DNA of 64,000 bases from Nitrospirota bacterium (GTDB lineage: Bacteria; Nitrospirota_A; Leptospirillia; Leptospirillales; Leptospirillaceae), in contig DAHWGX010000005.1 in the NCBI GenBank assembly GCA_027335985.1, forward strand, positions 21,641 through 85,640, given 5' to 3'. Positions 25,616 through 34,113 of this stretch are shown here, piece after piece. A model generated the notes under the pieces. The model had not been told where the DNA came from, did not search any database, and saw only the letters and a list, made by a program, of their open reading frames with translations. The stretch's first letter is position 1. Each line of letters begins with the position of its first letter. A program made the position numbers and the translations under genes.

Positions 25616-27022
25616 TTGCTGATGGATGTCCAGATAGAGCCCCTTGAGGGGGCGCAGCGCAAATTTCGGGTCGTCTTCTCCGACGAGGACGTGAGGGCGA
25701 AGGTGGATAAGGAAATTCGCTCCACTGTCAAGACGTTGAAAGTTCCTGGCTACAGGGTTGGTCATGTCCCTGTGTCCTATGTTCGATCCCGCCCCCCCTT
25801 TCTGGCGTCGATCCATGAATCGGTCACGGATTCCTTGCGTCAGGCCGCGATTGATGCCTTGGTTAACCAGGAGTCGGGAACCGTTGTCTTCCTTGATCCG
25901 GAACCTTTCTCCGTTTCCGGTGAGCATGAAAAGGCCGGAATCACCGTTTCCGGAACCCTTGAGTGCTTCGCTCTCCCGGATGAGTTTGTGTGCGAAGGAA
26001 TCTCCCTGTCTCCCGAATCGGCTCCGACAGTGATCCAGTCGGAGATTCAGGAGGAAACAGCGTCCTTGTCGAAACGTGCGGGGACTCAGTTTCGGAAAGA
26101 CCTTCCCGAGGATGCCCCGATCGAAGAGGGGGATCTGGTTTCTTTTTCTTTTTCCTTCACCCATCCCGACACGGGGCTTCCTTACGAGAACAGGCAGACA
26201 ATCAATGTGGGGGATCCCTCCCACCCGGAGGCACTGACCCGATCCCTGATCGGACGCAAGGTCGGGGAAGCCTTCTCGGAGCGGCTTCCGTTCAATATTC
26301 CAGGCGCGAAAAAAAGTGAGAAGGCTCGGGTGGAAACCCTTGATGCCCAGATAAAGATCGAGAGCCTTAAGCGGATTGAGCCCGCCACCCCTGAGGAGCT
26401 TTTGAAGGCCTTGACCGCTGGTCAGGAGAGTCAGTCCTCTTCGGAATCACTCGAGGGACTGGTCGAAAGAAGAATTCTCGAGCGTAAGGTTTCGGAAGTG
26501 CTGACCAGGAAGCTTGAGGAGCTGGTGCTTGAGGTCCTGTCGCGAAACGCGATCGCCGTTCCGGAGCGCAGGATCGATCTTGAGGTTGAACGAATGGTCT
26601 CTGCTGGAATGGCCGCGAACGATGTCGACAGGGAGCAGGTCCGCCGGGATACCCTCTGGTGGTTCATTCTCGACGCCCTTTCAAAGAAACTGAATGTTCA
26701 GCCGGCCATGGGACGCGTTGAGCAGGAATATCTGGCTCTCGTACGCCAGAGCGGAAACCCAGGGAATGACGAGGTCAGGCGCAGGGAATTTGTCGAGCAG
26801 GCATTTCTCTCCGCCCGCCGAAGACTGACGGAGGAAAATGTTCTCAAAAAGTCGACATTTTCCGGATGGGAGGATTTTTTTGGTTCAGAGGGACTTCTCG
26901 CGAAGCTCGGATGGAATGATTTCGGAGTTCTTCCTGACCCCCATGACCACGCGTCCCATGCGAATCACGACCACAAAGGGCATGACCATCACCACGATCA
27001 CGATCATGACCACGACCATTGA
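25616..27022 (+). CDS. tig: Trigger factor with His/Asp-rich C-terminal tail
   Basis: Ribosome-associated chaperone and prolyl isomerase. It has the N-terminal ribosome-binding domain (VKTLKVPGYRVGHVP, where the family has GFRxGKxP), a central FKBP-like domain from about residue 150 (EGDLVSFSFSF... IGRKVGEAFSERLPF), and a helical C-domain. The final residues from about 442 are exceptional: 26 of mostly His, Asp and Gly ending in HDHDHDHDH. Residue at the ribosome-contact loop is GYRVGH rather than GFRPGK. Start TTG 25616 or ATG 25622; AGGAAGGAA lies upstream. Heads a tig-clpP-clpX operon. Confidence 0.92.
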   Translation: MLMDVQIEPLEGAQRKFRVVFSDEDVRAKVDKEIRSTVKTLKVPGYRVGHVPVSYVRSRPPFLASIHESVTDSLRQAAIDALVNQESGTVVFLDPEPFSVSGEHEKAGITVSGTLECFALPDEFVCEGISLSPESAPTVIQSEIQEETASLSKRAGTQFRKDLPEDAPIEEGDLVSFSFSFTHPDTGLPYENRQTINVGDPSHPEALTRSLIGRKVGEAFSERLPFNIPGAKKSEKARVETLDAQIKIESLKRIEPATPEELLKALTAGQESQSSSESLEGLVERRILERKVSEVLTRKLEELVLEVLSRNAIAVPERRIDLEVERMVSAGMAANDVDREQVRRDTLWWFILDALSKKLNVQPAMGRVEQEYLALVRQSGNPGNDEVRRREFVEQAFLSARRRLTEENVLKKSTFSGWEDFFGSEGLLAKLGWNDFGVLPDPHDHASHANHDHKGHDHHHDHDHDHDH

Positions 27023-27088
27023 ACGTAAGATGGCCATGAATGGATAAGAATCCCGATTCCAGACCTACAAAAAAAAGGAATGACGCTC

Positions 27089-27694
27089 ATGCTGATACCG
27101 ATGGTTGTCGAACAGACGAACAGGGGAGAGAGAGCCTACGATATCTACTCCCGGCTTCTCAAGGACAGGATCATCATTCTCGGGACGGCCATCGATGATA
27201 ATGTGGCCAATCTGGTAATTGCGCAGATGCTATTTCTCGAATCGGAAGATTCTTCTAAAGATATCAATCTCTACATCAATTCTCCGGGTGGAATCGTTAC
27301 GGCCGGTCTTGCGATCTATGATACGATTAAATTCATCAAGCCGGATGTGTCGACCATCTGCATCGGTCAGGCTGCCAGCATGGGGGCCTTCCTCCTTTCG
27401 GCCGGGACGAAGGGAAAAAGATTTGCCCTCCCCAATGCACGGATCATGATCCATCAACCGATGGGGGGATTCCAGGGCCAGGCCACCGATATCGAGATTC
27501 ATGCACGTGAAATTCTGAAGCTCAAGGCGGATCTCAACAGGATGCTCGCCGAACATTGTGGCCAGCCCATCGAGAAGATCGCCGTAGATACGGACCGTGA
27601 TTACTTCATGTCTTCCCAGGAAGGTAAGGACTACGGTCTGATCGATTCCGTCATCTCCACCCATCGTCCGGACCAGAAGACAGGGTCAGTCTAA
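27089..27694 (+). CDS. clpP: ClpP, ATP-dependent protease proteolytic subunit
   Basis: Serine peptidase that forms the double-ring chamber used by ClpX. Catalytic residues are visible: Ser in [11 protein letters not shown], His in [11 protein letters not shown] and Asp in DTDRDYFM. The 201 residues starting [24 protein letters not shown] match the canonical ClpP N-terminus. ATG 27089 is chosen over 27080, since AAAAGGA lies at the right distance only from the former. It is followed 28 nt later by clpX. Confidence 0.97.
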   Translation: MLIPMVVEQTNRGERAYDIYSRLLKDRIIILGTAIDDNVANLVIAQMLFLESEDSSKDINLYINSPGGIVTAGLAIYDTIKFIKPDVSTICIGQAASMGAFLLSAGTKGKRFALPNARIMIHQPMGGFQGQATDIEIHAREILKLKADLNRMLAEHCGQPIEKIAVDTDRDYFMSSQEGKDYGLIDSVISTHRPDQKTGSV

Positions 27695-27722
27695 TCGGGA
27701 ATCTTATGTCAGTGAGGATGCT

Positions 27723-29030
27723 ATGGCAGGCAAGGATCGCAAGGATAAAAACAATGTCGGTGATGGCGGAGTCGCATGCTCCTTCTGCGGAAAGAGCCGA
27801 GAGGATGTGCGACGCCTGATTTCCGGGCCGGGTGTCTATATCTGCGATGAGTGCATCGAGCAGTGTTCGGCGATCATTTCGGAGTCCTGGGAGGAAGAAC
27901 AGGAAAAATCATCCGCCCCCAATCTCATGAAGCCAGCCGAAATCAAGAAGGCCCTCGATCAGTACATCATCGGTCAAAGCAGGGCCAAGAAAATCCTCTC
28001 GGTCGCTGTCTACAACCATTACAAGAGGGCCCGGGCCAACAAAATCGCTGAAGATGTCGAGCTTCAGAAGGGAAACATCATCATGCTGGGACCGACGGGG
28101 ACCGGGAAGACCCTTCTCGCCCAGACCCTGGCCCGCATTCTCGATGTGCCGTTCGCGATCGCCGACGCCACAACCCTGACAGAAGCGGGATATGTTGGAG
28201 AGGATGTCGAGAATATCATCCTGAAGCTTCTCCAGTCGGCCGACTACGATGTGGAGAAGGCTGAATGGGGAATCATCTATATCGACGAGATCGACAAGAT
28301 AAGTCGCAAATCCGAGAATCCGTCCATTACAAGGGATGTCTCGGGGGAAGGGGTGCAGCAGGCGCTTCTCAAGCTTGTGGAGGGAACGGTGGCGAATGTT
28401 CCTCCCCAGGGGGGGCGTAAGCACCCTCACCAGGAATTCATTCAGGTCGATACGACGAATATACTCTTTATCTGCGGGGGAGCTTTCGTCGGGCTCGATT
28501 CGATCATTTCCCAGCGCCTCGCGAGAAAAACCATGGGGTTCGGGGCCGAAACATCTCCCTCTCAGGATCGGACACTCTCAGGAAAGCTGTTGATGGAGGC
28601 TCGTCCTGACGACCTTCTGAAATATGGGATCATTCCTGAGTTCATCGGTCGTTTTCCGGTGATGGCGATCCTGGAAGACCTCGACGAATCTGCCTTTCTT
28701 CAGATCCTGACCGAACCAAAGAACGCCCTCGTGAAACAGTTTGAAAAACTGTTTGCCATCGAAAAAGTCAAGCTGCGATTCACGGAGGGAGCCCTCAAGG
28801 CTGTCGCACACAAGGCCTTTACCCAGAAAACGGGGGCCAGGGGCCTTCGCGCGATCCTCGAAGAGGTCATGCTCGATCTGATGTACGAGATTCCCTCTCT
28901 TCAGAACCTTTCGGAAGTCATCATCTCGGAGGCCACGATCAACGAGCGCGAGGCCCCGACCCTCATCTGGGGAGACAAGAAAAAGGATGTGGCCGGACCG
29001 GAGGACAATCGCGGATCCCTTTCCGCCTGA
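27723..29030 (+). CDS. clpX: ClpX, unfoldase ATPase of the ClpXP protease
   Basis: AAA+ unfoldase that feeds ClpP. It has an N-terminal C4 zinc-binding domain ([11 protein letters not shown] ... [11 protein letters not shown], residues 19-45), Walker A GPTGTGKT, Walker [11 protein letters not shown] and the sensor-2 helix [11 protein letters not shown]. The 435 residues include the LGF-equivalent tripeptide loop region for ClpP docking ([10 protein letters not shown] area precedes). It completes the tig-clpP-clpX order. The stop is only 18 bp from the convergent gene's stop. Confidence 0.97.
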   Translation: MAGKDRKDKNNVGDGGVACSFCGKSREDVRRLISGPGVYICDECIEQCSAIISESWEEEQEKSSAPNLMKPAEIKKALDQYIIGQSRAKKILSVAVYNHYKRARANKIAEDVELQKGNIIMLGPTGTGKTLLAQTLARILDVPFAIADATTLTEAGYVGEDVENIILKLLQSADYDVEKAEWGIIYIDEIDKISRKSENPSITRDVSGEGVQQALLKLVEGTVANVPPQGGRKHPHQEFIQVDTTNILFICGGAFVGLDSIISQRLARKTMGFGAETSPSQDRTLSGKLLMEARPDDLLKYGIIPEFIGRFPVMAILEDLDESAFLQILTEPKNALVKQFEKLFAIEKVKLRFTEGALKAVAHKAFTQKTGARGLRAILEEVMLDLMYEIPSLQNLSEVIISEATINEREAPTLIWGDKKKDVAGPEDNRGSLSA

Positions 29031-29048
29031 TCGAGGCCTCGGGAAAAG

Positions 29049-29672
29049 TCAAGGCTTTGATTCGCTACTCGGGGCATGAGAGGAAGGGCGCGTGAGGGTA
29101 AACCGGATATCTGAAAAAGGCTGAGCATTCAGGTTCATGTGGGCAAGTTTGACCACAAAGGAATTCGGGCTCTGCACGAACCTTGGAAACAAAAGGATTC
29201 CCTTGCGTTCATATCCCGGAAAAAGCCTGGCCGGGGGAATGTAGGTCATCCGGATCAGTTTGCGGGCTATCCGGATCGGCTTGGCCGATCCCAGGAATCC
29301 ATTTGAAACACCATCCTGGGCCTCGTCCACGCTGAGGGCTCTTTCGACCTGTTTCGGCCCCCTTTCAAGAAAAAAGTTCATCGGATCAAAGTCAAGATAT
29401 CCTGACCCGTTGTTTTTGATGGTGACAAGAAAAGCGTTGAACTCCGCATTCAGAAGCGAGTTGTAATACGGGGATTCCTTCGGAATGTAGGAAAGGGTGA
29501 AGGTGATGCCGTCGATGGTTTGCGCCGGGGGGATGACGGCATAGTTGGTGTCGACGAGGTGGAACCCCTTGAGATAGAAAAGGCTGGTGGCAATTCTGTT
29601 TCCGATGGATACAAAAATGATGACAAGGATCGCAACGATCAGGACGAGGGTATAATTGATCTTGGGCTTCAA
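29049..29672 (-). CDS. Membrane-anchored protein of unknown function
   Basis: No family recognised. The 207-residue product begins with a short basic head and one hydrophobic helix (YTLVLIVAILVIIFVSI), then an extracytoplasmic domain of about 175 residues. The middle resembles a DUF4352-like Ig/beta sandwich (FNAFLVTIKNNGSGYLDFDPMNFFLE), a fold often seen in secreted telokin-like proteins. The TTG start at 29672 has AAAGGA 10 nt upstream. The gene is divergent from the lipoprotein gene by only 27 bp. Confidence 0.7.
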   Translation of the reverse strand: MKPKINYTLVLIVAILVIIFVSIGNRIATSLFYLKGFHLVDTNYAVIPPAQTIDGITFTLSYIPKESPYYNSLLNAEFNAFLVTIKNNGSGYLDFDPMNFFLERGPKQVERALSVDEAQDGVSNGFLGSAKPIRIARKLIRMTYIPPARLFPGYERKGILLFPRFVQSPNSFVVKLAHMNLNAQPFSDIRFTLTRPSSHAPSSESKP

Positions 29673-29699
29673 CAGACCAATCCTTTCTTTTAGATTAAC

Positions 29700-31061
29700 G
29701 TGAACAATTTCATCAGGCGACGGGGTTCAGGACCCCTGATTTTGATCGTCCTCGTTTCGCTTTCCATCCTGTCCGGATGTGCCCAATCCGGTGGCCCTCA
29801 TCAATTCCGCTCCCAGCAGGGACTTCTCGCACCATTGGAAGACCCAGACGCTCTCGTTTCCGATCCTGCATCTCTCTCCCTCTATCTCGGGGACCTTTTT
29901 AATTCTAAGGGAGAGGCGGGGACAGTCCTTTTCGGCCACCGGCTTGCTGCGAAGCTCCGTGGTGTGGAAGGAGAACAGGTTGCAGCAGTCTGCCGATCCA
30001 TTCCCTGCTATGCAGATGCAGCCCGCAAGCTTCATTATAAATTTATCCTTGCCGCCACAATTCGCAAGGATGATACGAAGGGTCGCTCCGAGGGAGTTCT
30101 GACCCTCACCCGATGGTCTGTCGATCCGTTATTTCCGGAGATGACTGTTCCCGTTTCCTTTTCCATGAAAGGACCAGGTCCTTTCATGGAAAAACTTGTC
30201 GAACGGGGGGTCTCCCGGATGATGCGCCGGGTCGAGGCCATTTCCAGCCGAAAGAGTCTTGTGGGTCCCAAAGGAGCCGCGAAAGAAATACGGACGCTTG
30301 TGGACGAAGGAAAAATAGACCTCGCCCTCCGTCGCGGGGAGACCATTTTCAAAAACGGGTCGGGCTCTCCCCGTTCTTCTGCATTCTATTCGACATTGTA
30401 CCGTCTCGAAATGAGCGCTGGCAAACCTGAAATGGCCAGCAGTGTGGGAATAGAGGCGATCCGGATACGACGGGCCTCGTCTGAACTGTTGCTGGAAATG
30501 GCCAGAAATGCGAGAGATGCAGGAGATATGAACAAGGAAAGGAATCTCTTGTACGAAGGGCTCTCCCAATACCCGGAGGACCATTTTTTCTGGAGAGAAC
30601 TCGTAGATGATTACATCGACAAGGATGAATTCTTGCAGGCCCTGAAAATCATAAATATTTTCAGCAAAAGGAATCATGCCTCTCTGCAGCACCCTTTTTT
30701 TCGCGGAGAGGTCTATGCTTGCCTAGCGGGTCTGGGCCGTGGTGACGAAGCCGACATCTGGTACCGACGCTTTATCTGGAAACACAAAATCGGAGAAGCC
30801 ATACCAAAGCCTTACCTGGCCCATGCCATGGTCATGCGAGAATTGCAAAAGGGTAAATGGAAAAAGGCAGAAAAGAAGGCCCGGGATTTTATTGCAATGG
30901 GGGTCCGTTCCAGGAAGCTGTATACGGACTGGATAACGGCGATGGGCGCCGACAACAATCCCATCGGGGAAGCCCATGCGGCCAGACTCGCCATTTCGGC
31001 GGGGTTCAGCTCCCGCTGGATCCGCGATCAGCTTGCCTATCTCGAGCAAAAGGGGTACTGA
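29700..31061 (+). CDS. Probable lipoprotein with TPR-like repeats
   Basis: 453 residues starting with a signal peptide and lipobox (LSILSGC, Cys27), so an exported lipoprotein by inference. The middle has a segment reminiscent of a periplasmic beta domain; from about residue 190 the sequence is helical with repeated 'AL..GE.' and 'A..A...GD..' patterns like tetratricopeptide repeats. The function is unknown. GTG 29700. The coding sequence contains a perfect 35-bp inverted repeat at 30159-30193. It is followed 6 nt later by the pgsA-like gene. Confidence 0.7.
   Translation: MNNFIRRRGSGPLILIVLVSLSILSGCAQSGGPHQFRSQQGLLAPLEDPDALVSDPASLSLYLGDLFNSKGEAGTVLFGHRLAAKLRGVEGEQVAAVCRSIPCYADAARKLHYKFILAATIRKDDTKGRSEGVLTLTRWSVDPLFPEMTVPVSFSMKGPGPFMEKLVERGVSRMMRRVEAISSRKSLVGPKGAAKEIRTLVDEGKIDLALRRGETIFKNGSGSPRSSAFYSTLYRLEMSAGKPEMASSVGIEAIRIRRASSELLLEMARNARDAGDMNKERNLLYEGLSQYPEDHFFWRELVDDYIDKDEFLQALKIINIFSKRNHASLQHPFFRGEVYACLAGLGRGDEADIWYRRFIWKHKIGEAIPKPYLAHAMVMRELQKGKWKKAEKKARDFIAMGVRSRKLYTDWITAMGADNNPIGEAHAARLAISAGFSSRWIRDQLAYLEQKGY
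30159..30193. repeat. Perfect 17-bp-arm inverted repeat inside a coding sequence
   Basis: The left arm 30159-30175 and right arm 30177-30193 are exact reverse complements around a single A at 30176; each arm carries TCCATGAAAGGACC or its complement. It encodes the symmetric peptide SMKGPGPFMEK in the lipoprotein gene, and the opposite strand encodes nearly the same peptide. A 17-bp perfect match this close together is far beyond chance in 64 kb. Confidence 0.85.
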
Positions 31062-31067
31062 TATCCA

Positions 31068-31622
31068 TTGACGATTCCGAATATCCTTTCTGTTTTGCGG
31101 ATACTCCTGGCTCCCGTCTTTTTTGGACTAGTCGCCTACAAAAATATGACGTGGGCCTTCTGGGTTTTTTTTGTGGGTGGATTGACGGACAGTCTGGACG
31201 GACTTCTGGCCCGTCTGCTGAATCAAAGATCCACACTAGGAAAAACTCTGGACCCTGTGGCAGACAAGGTCTTTCTCTCCTCCGCGGCACTCTCCCTCGG
31301 ATGGTACGGCATCATACCGCGCTGGGTCGTCATTGTTTTTGTGACCAGGGATGTTCTTCTGGTATCTGGCGTTGTTCTTTTGAAACTCGTCGACAGTCCG
31401 ATTCCCGTGGAGCCCCATGCCCTTGGAAAGACAACGACGGGATTCCAGATTTTTTACCTCGGGTTTGTTGTCATGAACATTTCAGGTGTTCACTTCAGTG
31501 CATTCATTCCTGCCTTGCAGGTGGGATCTGTGGCCTTTTCATTCCTGTCTGGGGGATATTACATTTTTCGCGGACTCTCCTGGGTCCAGAAGGAAAAAAA
31601 TGGAAGCAATCGAAGTACATGA
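31068..31622 (+). CDS. pgsA: CDP-alcohol phosphatidyltransferase, probably PgsA
   Basis: Integral membrane enzyme that probably transfers the phosphatidyl group from CDP-diacylglycerol to glycerol-3-phosphate. The invariant signature DG-x2-AR-x8-G-x3-D-x3-D is present as DGLLARLLNQRSTLGKTLDPVADK (residues about 43-66), in a 184-residue, six-helix protein starting IPNILSVLRILLAPVF as PgsA does. The TTG start lies 6 nt after the lipoprotein gene. The alcohol substrate cannot be proved from sequence; phosphatidylglycerophosphate synthase is the best fit by N-terminus. Confidence 0.85.
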   Translation: MTIPNILSVLRILLAPVFFGLVAYKNMTWAFWVFFVGGLTDSLDGLLARLLNQRSTLGKTLDPVADKVFLSSAALSLGWYGIIPRWVVIVFVTRDVLLVSGVVLLKLVDSPIPVEPHALGKTTTGFQIFYLGFVVMNISGVHFSAFIPALQVGSVAFSFLSGGYYIFRGLSWVQKEKNGSNRST

Positions 31623-32982
31623 TCCTTCGGCCGGAGAAAAAAACGCTCCCGGTCTACTGGTCAAGGAAGTCATTCCGGACAGTCCTGCTTCGGATGCAGG
31701 GATTGTTCCGGGAGACCGGTTGATAGCCATCAATGGGTTTGTTCTCCGGGATCTGATCGACCTTGAATTTTGCCAGTCCGACTCCGAGACTCTCGTCAAG
31801 TATAAAAACGGAGACGAAATCCTTTTCGTCGATATCGAAAAGGATCCCGACATCTCTCTCGGAATCGTCGTCGATCCCCCTCCGATCCGCCGTTGCCCCA
31901 ACGATTGCGAATTCTGTTTTGTAGACCAGATGCCGGATGGAGGACGCAAATCTCTGTACATTCGTGACGAGGATTATCGATACAGCTTCCTGTATGGAAA
32001 CTTCATCACCCTTACGAATCTGACTGAAAAGGATTATCAGAGAATACTGGAGCAAAAGCTCTCCCCTCTGTACATCTCCGTTCATGCTACCGCGCTTGAT
32101 GTTCGGCGGAAAATCCTCAAGAACGAAAAGGCTCCGGATATCCTTCCGCTTCTGAAGAGGCTTGCGGAGGGAGGCATCACCCTTCATACGCAAATTGTCC
32201 TGACTCCGGGAGTCAATGACATGGAGATTCTGGAGAGGACCTGGCGCGATCTGCTTGAACTTTATCCGGGGGTCGGATCCCTGGCCGTCGTTCCGGTCGG
32301 CCTGACCGCGCACCGGAAGGGTTTGCCGGATCTCCCGCTGATAGGGAAGGAATATGCCGCAAAGATGTTGAGAAACCTCGCCGCCATGCAAAAGGTTTCA
32401 CTTGAGAAAACGGGGGATCCTTTTGTCTTTCCGGCGGATGAGTGGTTCGTTCTTTCTGAAAAATCTTTTCCGTCGCTGACACGCTACGGATCACTCCCCC
32501 AGCTTGGAAACGGGGTTGGCCTAGTGCCCCTCTTTCAGCGCCAGTGGAAAAAAGGAATGCGGTCCGTAAGGAGATCTCTTCCCGCAAAGCTTGTCCTCGC
32601 GACGGGGTTGGCCTTCTCCCCCTATCTTCAGGAATTGACAGATCTGTGGAGGCAGTCACATTTGGCGGAAAAGGATGATTTCATGGTTCTCCCGGTTTGC
32701 AACCGATATCTTGGTCTAACAGTGACGGTCGCTGGCCTCCTTTCATCTCGTGACATCATTGCCGCAGTCAAGGAAGCACGCTTGCCGGAGGGGGCCCTTC
32801 TTTGTATTCCGGACATCTGTCTCCGGGACGGCACGGAGATCCTGATCGATGACGGATCCCTGACGGAGATCGCCGCCGGCACCGGGGTTAAAACGGTTGC
32901 GGTTCCCTCTTCTGCCCGGGAATTCTGGCTCTGGATGAATGATGTGTCTGATGCGGCCCCGCTCAGGGAGGTTTCGGCCTGA
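31600..32982 (+). CDS. DUF512 family radical SAM protein with N-terminal PDZ domain
   Basis: Conserved protein of unknown function. Residues about 17-75 form a PDZ-like domain (VKEVIPDSPASDAGIVPGDRLIAING); the FeS motif is CPNDCEFCFVDQMP with three cysteines, and the rest is the DUF512 domain including LYISVHATALDVRR, TQIVLTPGVND and VPVGLTAHR. Members typically have a radical SAM core. ATG 31600 follows AGAAGGAAA and overlaps pgsA by 23 nt; the earlier start at 31486 is inside pgsA and rejected. 460 residues. The stop overlaps ispE by 1 nt. Confidence 0.9.
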   Translation: MEAIEVHDPSAGEKNAPGLLVKEVIPDSPASDAGIVPGDRLIAINGFVLRDLIDLEFCQSDSETLVKYKNGDEILFVDIEKDPDISLGIVVDPPPIRRCPNDCEFCFVDQMPDGGRKSLYIRDEDYRYSFLYGNFITLTNLTEKDYQRILEQKLSPLYISVHATALDVRRKILKNEKAPDILPLLKRLAEGGITLHTQIVLTPGVNDMEILERTWRDLLELYPGVGSLAVVPVGLTAHRKGLPDLPLIGKEYAAKMLRNLAAMQKVSLEKTGDPFVFPADEWFVLSEKSFPSLTRYGSLPQLGNGVGLVPLFQRQWKKGMRSVRRSLPAKLVLATGLAFSPYLQELTDLWRQSHLAEKDDFMVLPVCNRYLGLTVTVAGLLSSRDIIAAVKEARLPEGALLCIPDICLRDGTEILIDDGSLTEIAAGTGVKTVAVPSSAREFWLWMNDVSDAAPLREVSA

Positions 32983-33890
32983 TGGCGACAAACACCCTCT
33001 ATCTGAGAACTCCTGCGAAGATCAATCTCTCTCTCGTGGTGCTGGGCAGGCGTGAAGACGGGTATCACGAACTCCTGACAGAGATGGTCATGATCGATCT
33101 GTTTGATGAGCTCCTTCTCGAAAAAGTCTCTGATCCAGGAATTCATATTCGGCTTTCCGGACGTCCGGTCGATGGCGATCCAGAGAAAAATCTCGTCGTC
33201 CGGGCCTTGACTCTTCTGGTAGAGAGCGCGAAGAAAAAAAGGATGCATCTTTCCGGAGGATTTGCTGCGGATCTCACCAAAAACATTCCTGTCGGCGCGG
33301 GTCTGGGGGGAGGCTCTTCAAATGCGGCGATCGCCCTGTGGGGCGGGAACCGGCTGATGGGACACCCGCTCTCTCTAGACGAGATGAGGGAAATTGGGCG
33401 TGGTCTGGGGGCGGACGTTCCTTTTTTCCTGGGAGGACCACGGGCGATGGGGGTGGGACGGGGAGATATCCTGGTACCCCTTCCGCCGCCACAGCCATTT
33501 GCCGTTCTCCTCTGGAACCCTGAAATTCCTTTGCCGACACCTTCTGTCTACCGCGCTCTCGACCCGGCCGATCTGGAGTACAAGGAGACAGTCGAATTGA
33601 CAGAAAAAGAGCGTTCTAATAGAATTGGTAGTCTTTTGAAATCCGGTGATTTGGTTAACACTCTGGAGAAGGCGGCCATCGGCCTTTGTCCTCAAATTGC
33701 TGATGGAATAGATTTTCTGGAGAAATTCCGCCCCGGAAATGTTCGGATGACCGGATCCGGGCCGACTGTTTTTGCCCGGTTCGATTCACGAGAGAAGGCG
33801 CTCGGAGTCGCCCGGGAAATGGGCGGGACACTCGGAGGATGGACCGGCGTTTTCGAAGGACTTCTGTCTCCTCCCGTACCCGGAGTCTGA
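32982..33890 (+). CDS. ispE: IspE, 4-diphosphocytidyl-2-C-methyl-D-erythritol kinase
   Basis: GHMP kinase of the MEP isoprenoid pathway. The N-terminal PAKINLSLVVLGRREDGYHEL contains the catalytic Lys, and the ATP loop NIPVGAGLGGGSSNAA and GADVPFFLGG follow, with the third motif MTGSGPTVFARF. The 302 residues fit the family. ATG overlaps the DUF512 stop (TGATG). In this genome isoprenoid supply serves hopanoids as well as undecaprenol. ispE-tRNA-Gln-prs is an order shared with many Gram-negatives. Confidence 0.95.
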   Translation: MATNTLYLRTPAKINLSLVVLGRREDGYHELLTEMVMIDLFDELLLEKVSDPGIHIRLSGRPVDGDPEKNLVVRALTLLVESAKKKRMHLSGGFAADLTKNIPVGAGLGGGSSNAAIALWGGNRLMGHPLSLDEMREIGRGLGADVPFFLGGPRAMGVGRGDILVPLPPPQPFAVLLWNPEIPLPTPSVYRALDPADLEYKETVELTEKERSNRIGSLLKSGDLVNTLEKAAIGLCPQIADGIDFLEKFRPGNVRMTGSGPTVFARFDSREKALGVAREMGGTLGGWTGVFEGLLSPPVPGV

Positions 33891-33941
33891 GTCTCCAGGA
33901 ATGCTTGAGTTCATTTATTTCGTCATTTTTTTCGGACTCCT

Positions 33942-34016
33942 TGGGGCGTCGACAAGCGGCAAGTCACGAGATTTTGGATCTCGCATTCCCAGGTTCGAAT
34001 CCTGGCGCCCCAGCCA
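33942..34016 (+). tRNA. tRNA-Gln (TTG anticodon)
   Basis: A cloverleaf can be drawn: acceptor TGGGGCG pairs with CGCCCCA, anticodon stem CGAGA/TCTCG with loop TTTTGGA gives anticodon TTG, and T arm CCAGG-TTCGAAT-CCTGG. The discriminator is G and CCA is encoded (34014-34016). It lies between ispE and prs, a conserved position for tRNA-Gln in several phyla. Confidence 0.95.
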
Positions 34017-34032
34017 GTTCGCGTGATAAGGG

Positions 34033-34101
34033 CCGGCATGTTTGCCGGTGCGGAGGAGGTGTGACCTCCTTGCGAAAACTGAATGCTTCTTACTCAGGAG
34101 G
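34033..34101 (+). promoter_or_regulatory. Two hairpins in the prs leader, one able to bind the ribosome site
   Basis: Hairpin 1: CCGGCA-TGTT-TGCCGG (34033-34048). Hairpin 2: AGGAGGT-GTG-ACCTCCT (34054-34070). The prs ribosome site AGGAGG is at 34096-34101. The ACCTCCT arm can pair with either the upstream AGGAGGT or the real ribosome site, so two mutually exclusive foldings are possible. The leader follows tRNA-Gln on the same transcript. Regulatory use is inferred. Confidence 0.45.
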
Positions 34102-34113
34102 ATTGATACGGTC

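Noticed and set aside
34033..34101. PRPP riboswitch (ykkC type) upstream of prs
   Set aside because: The known conserved ykkC core is not visible; only simple hairpins are present.
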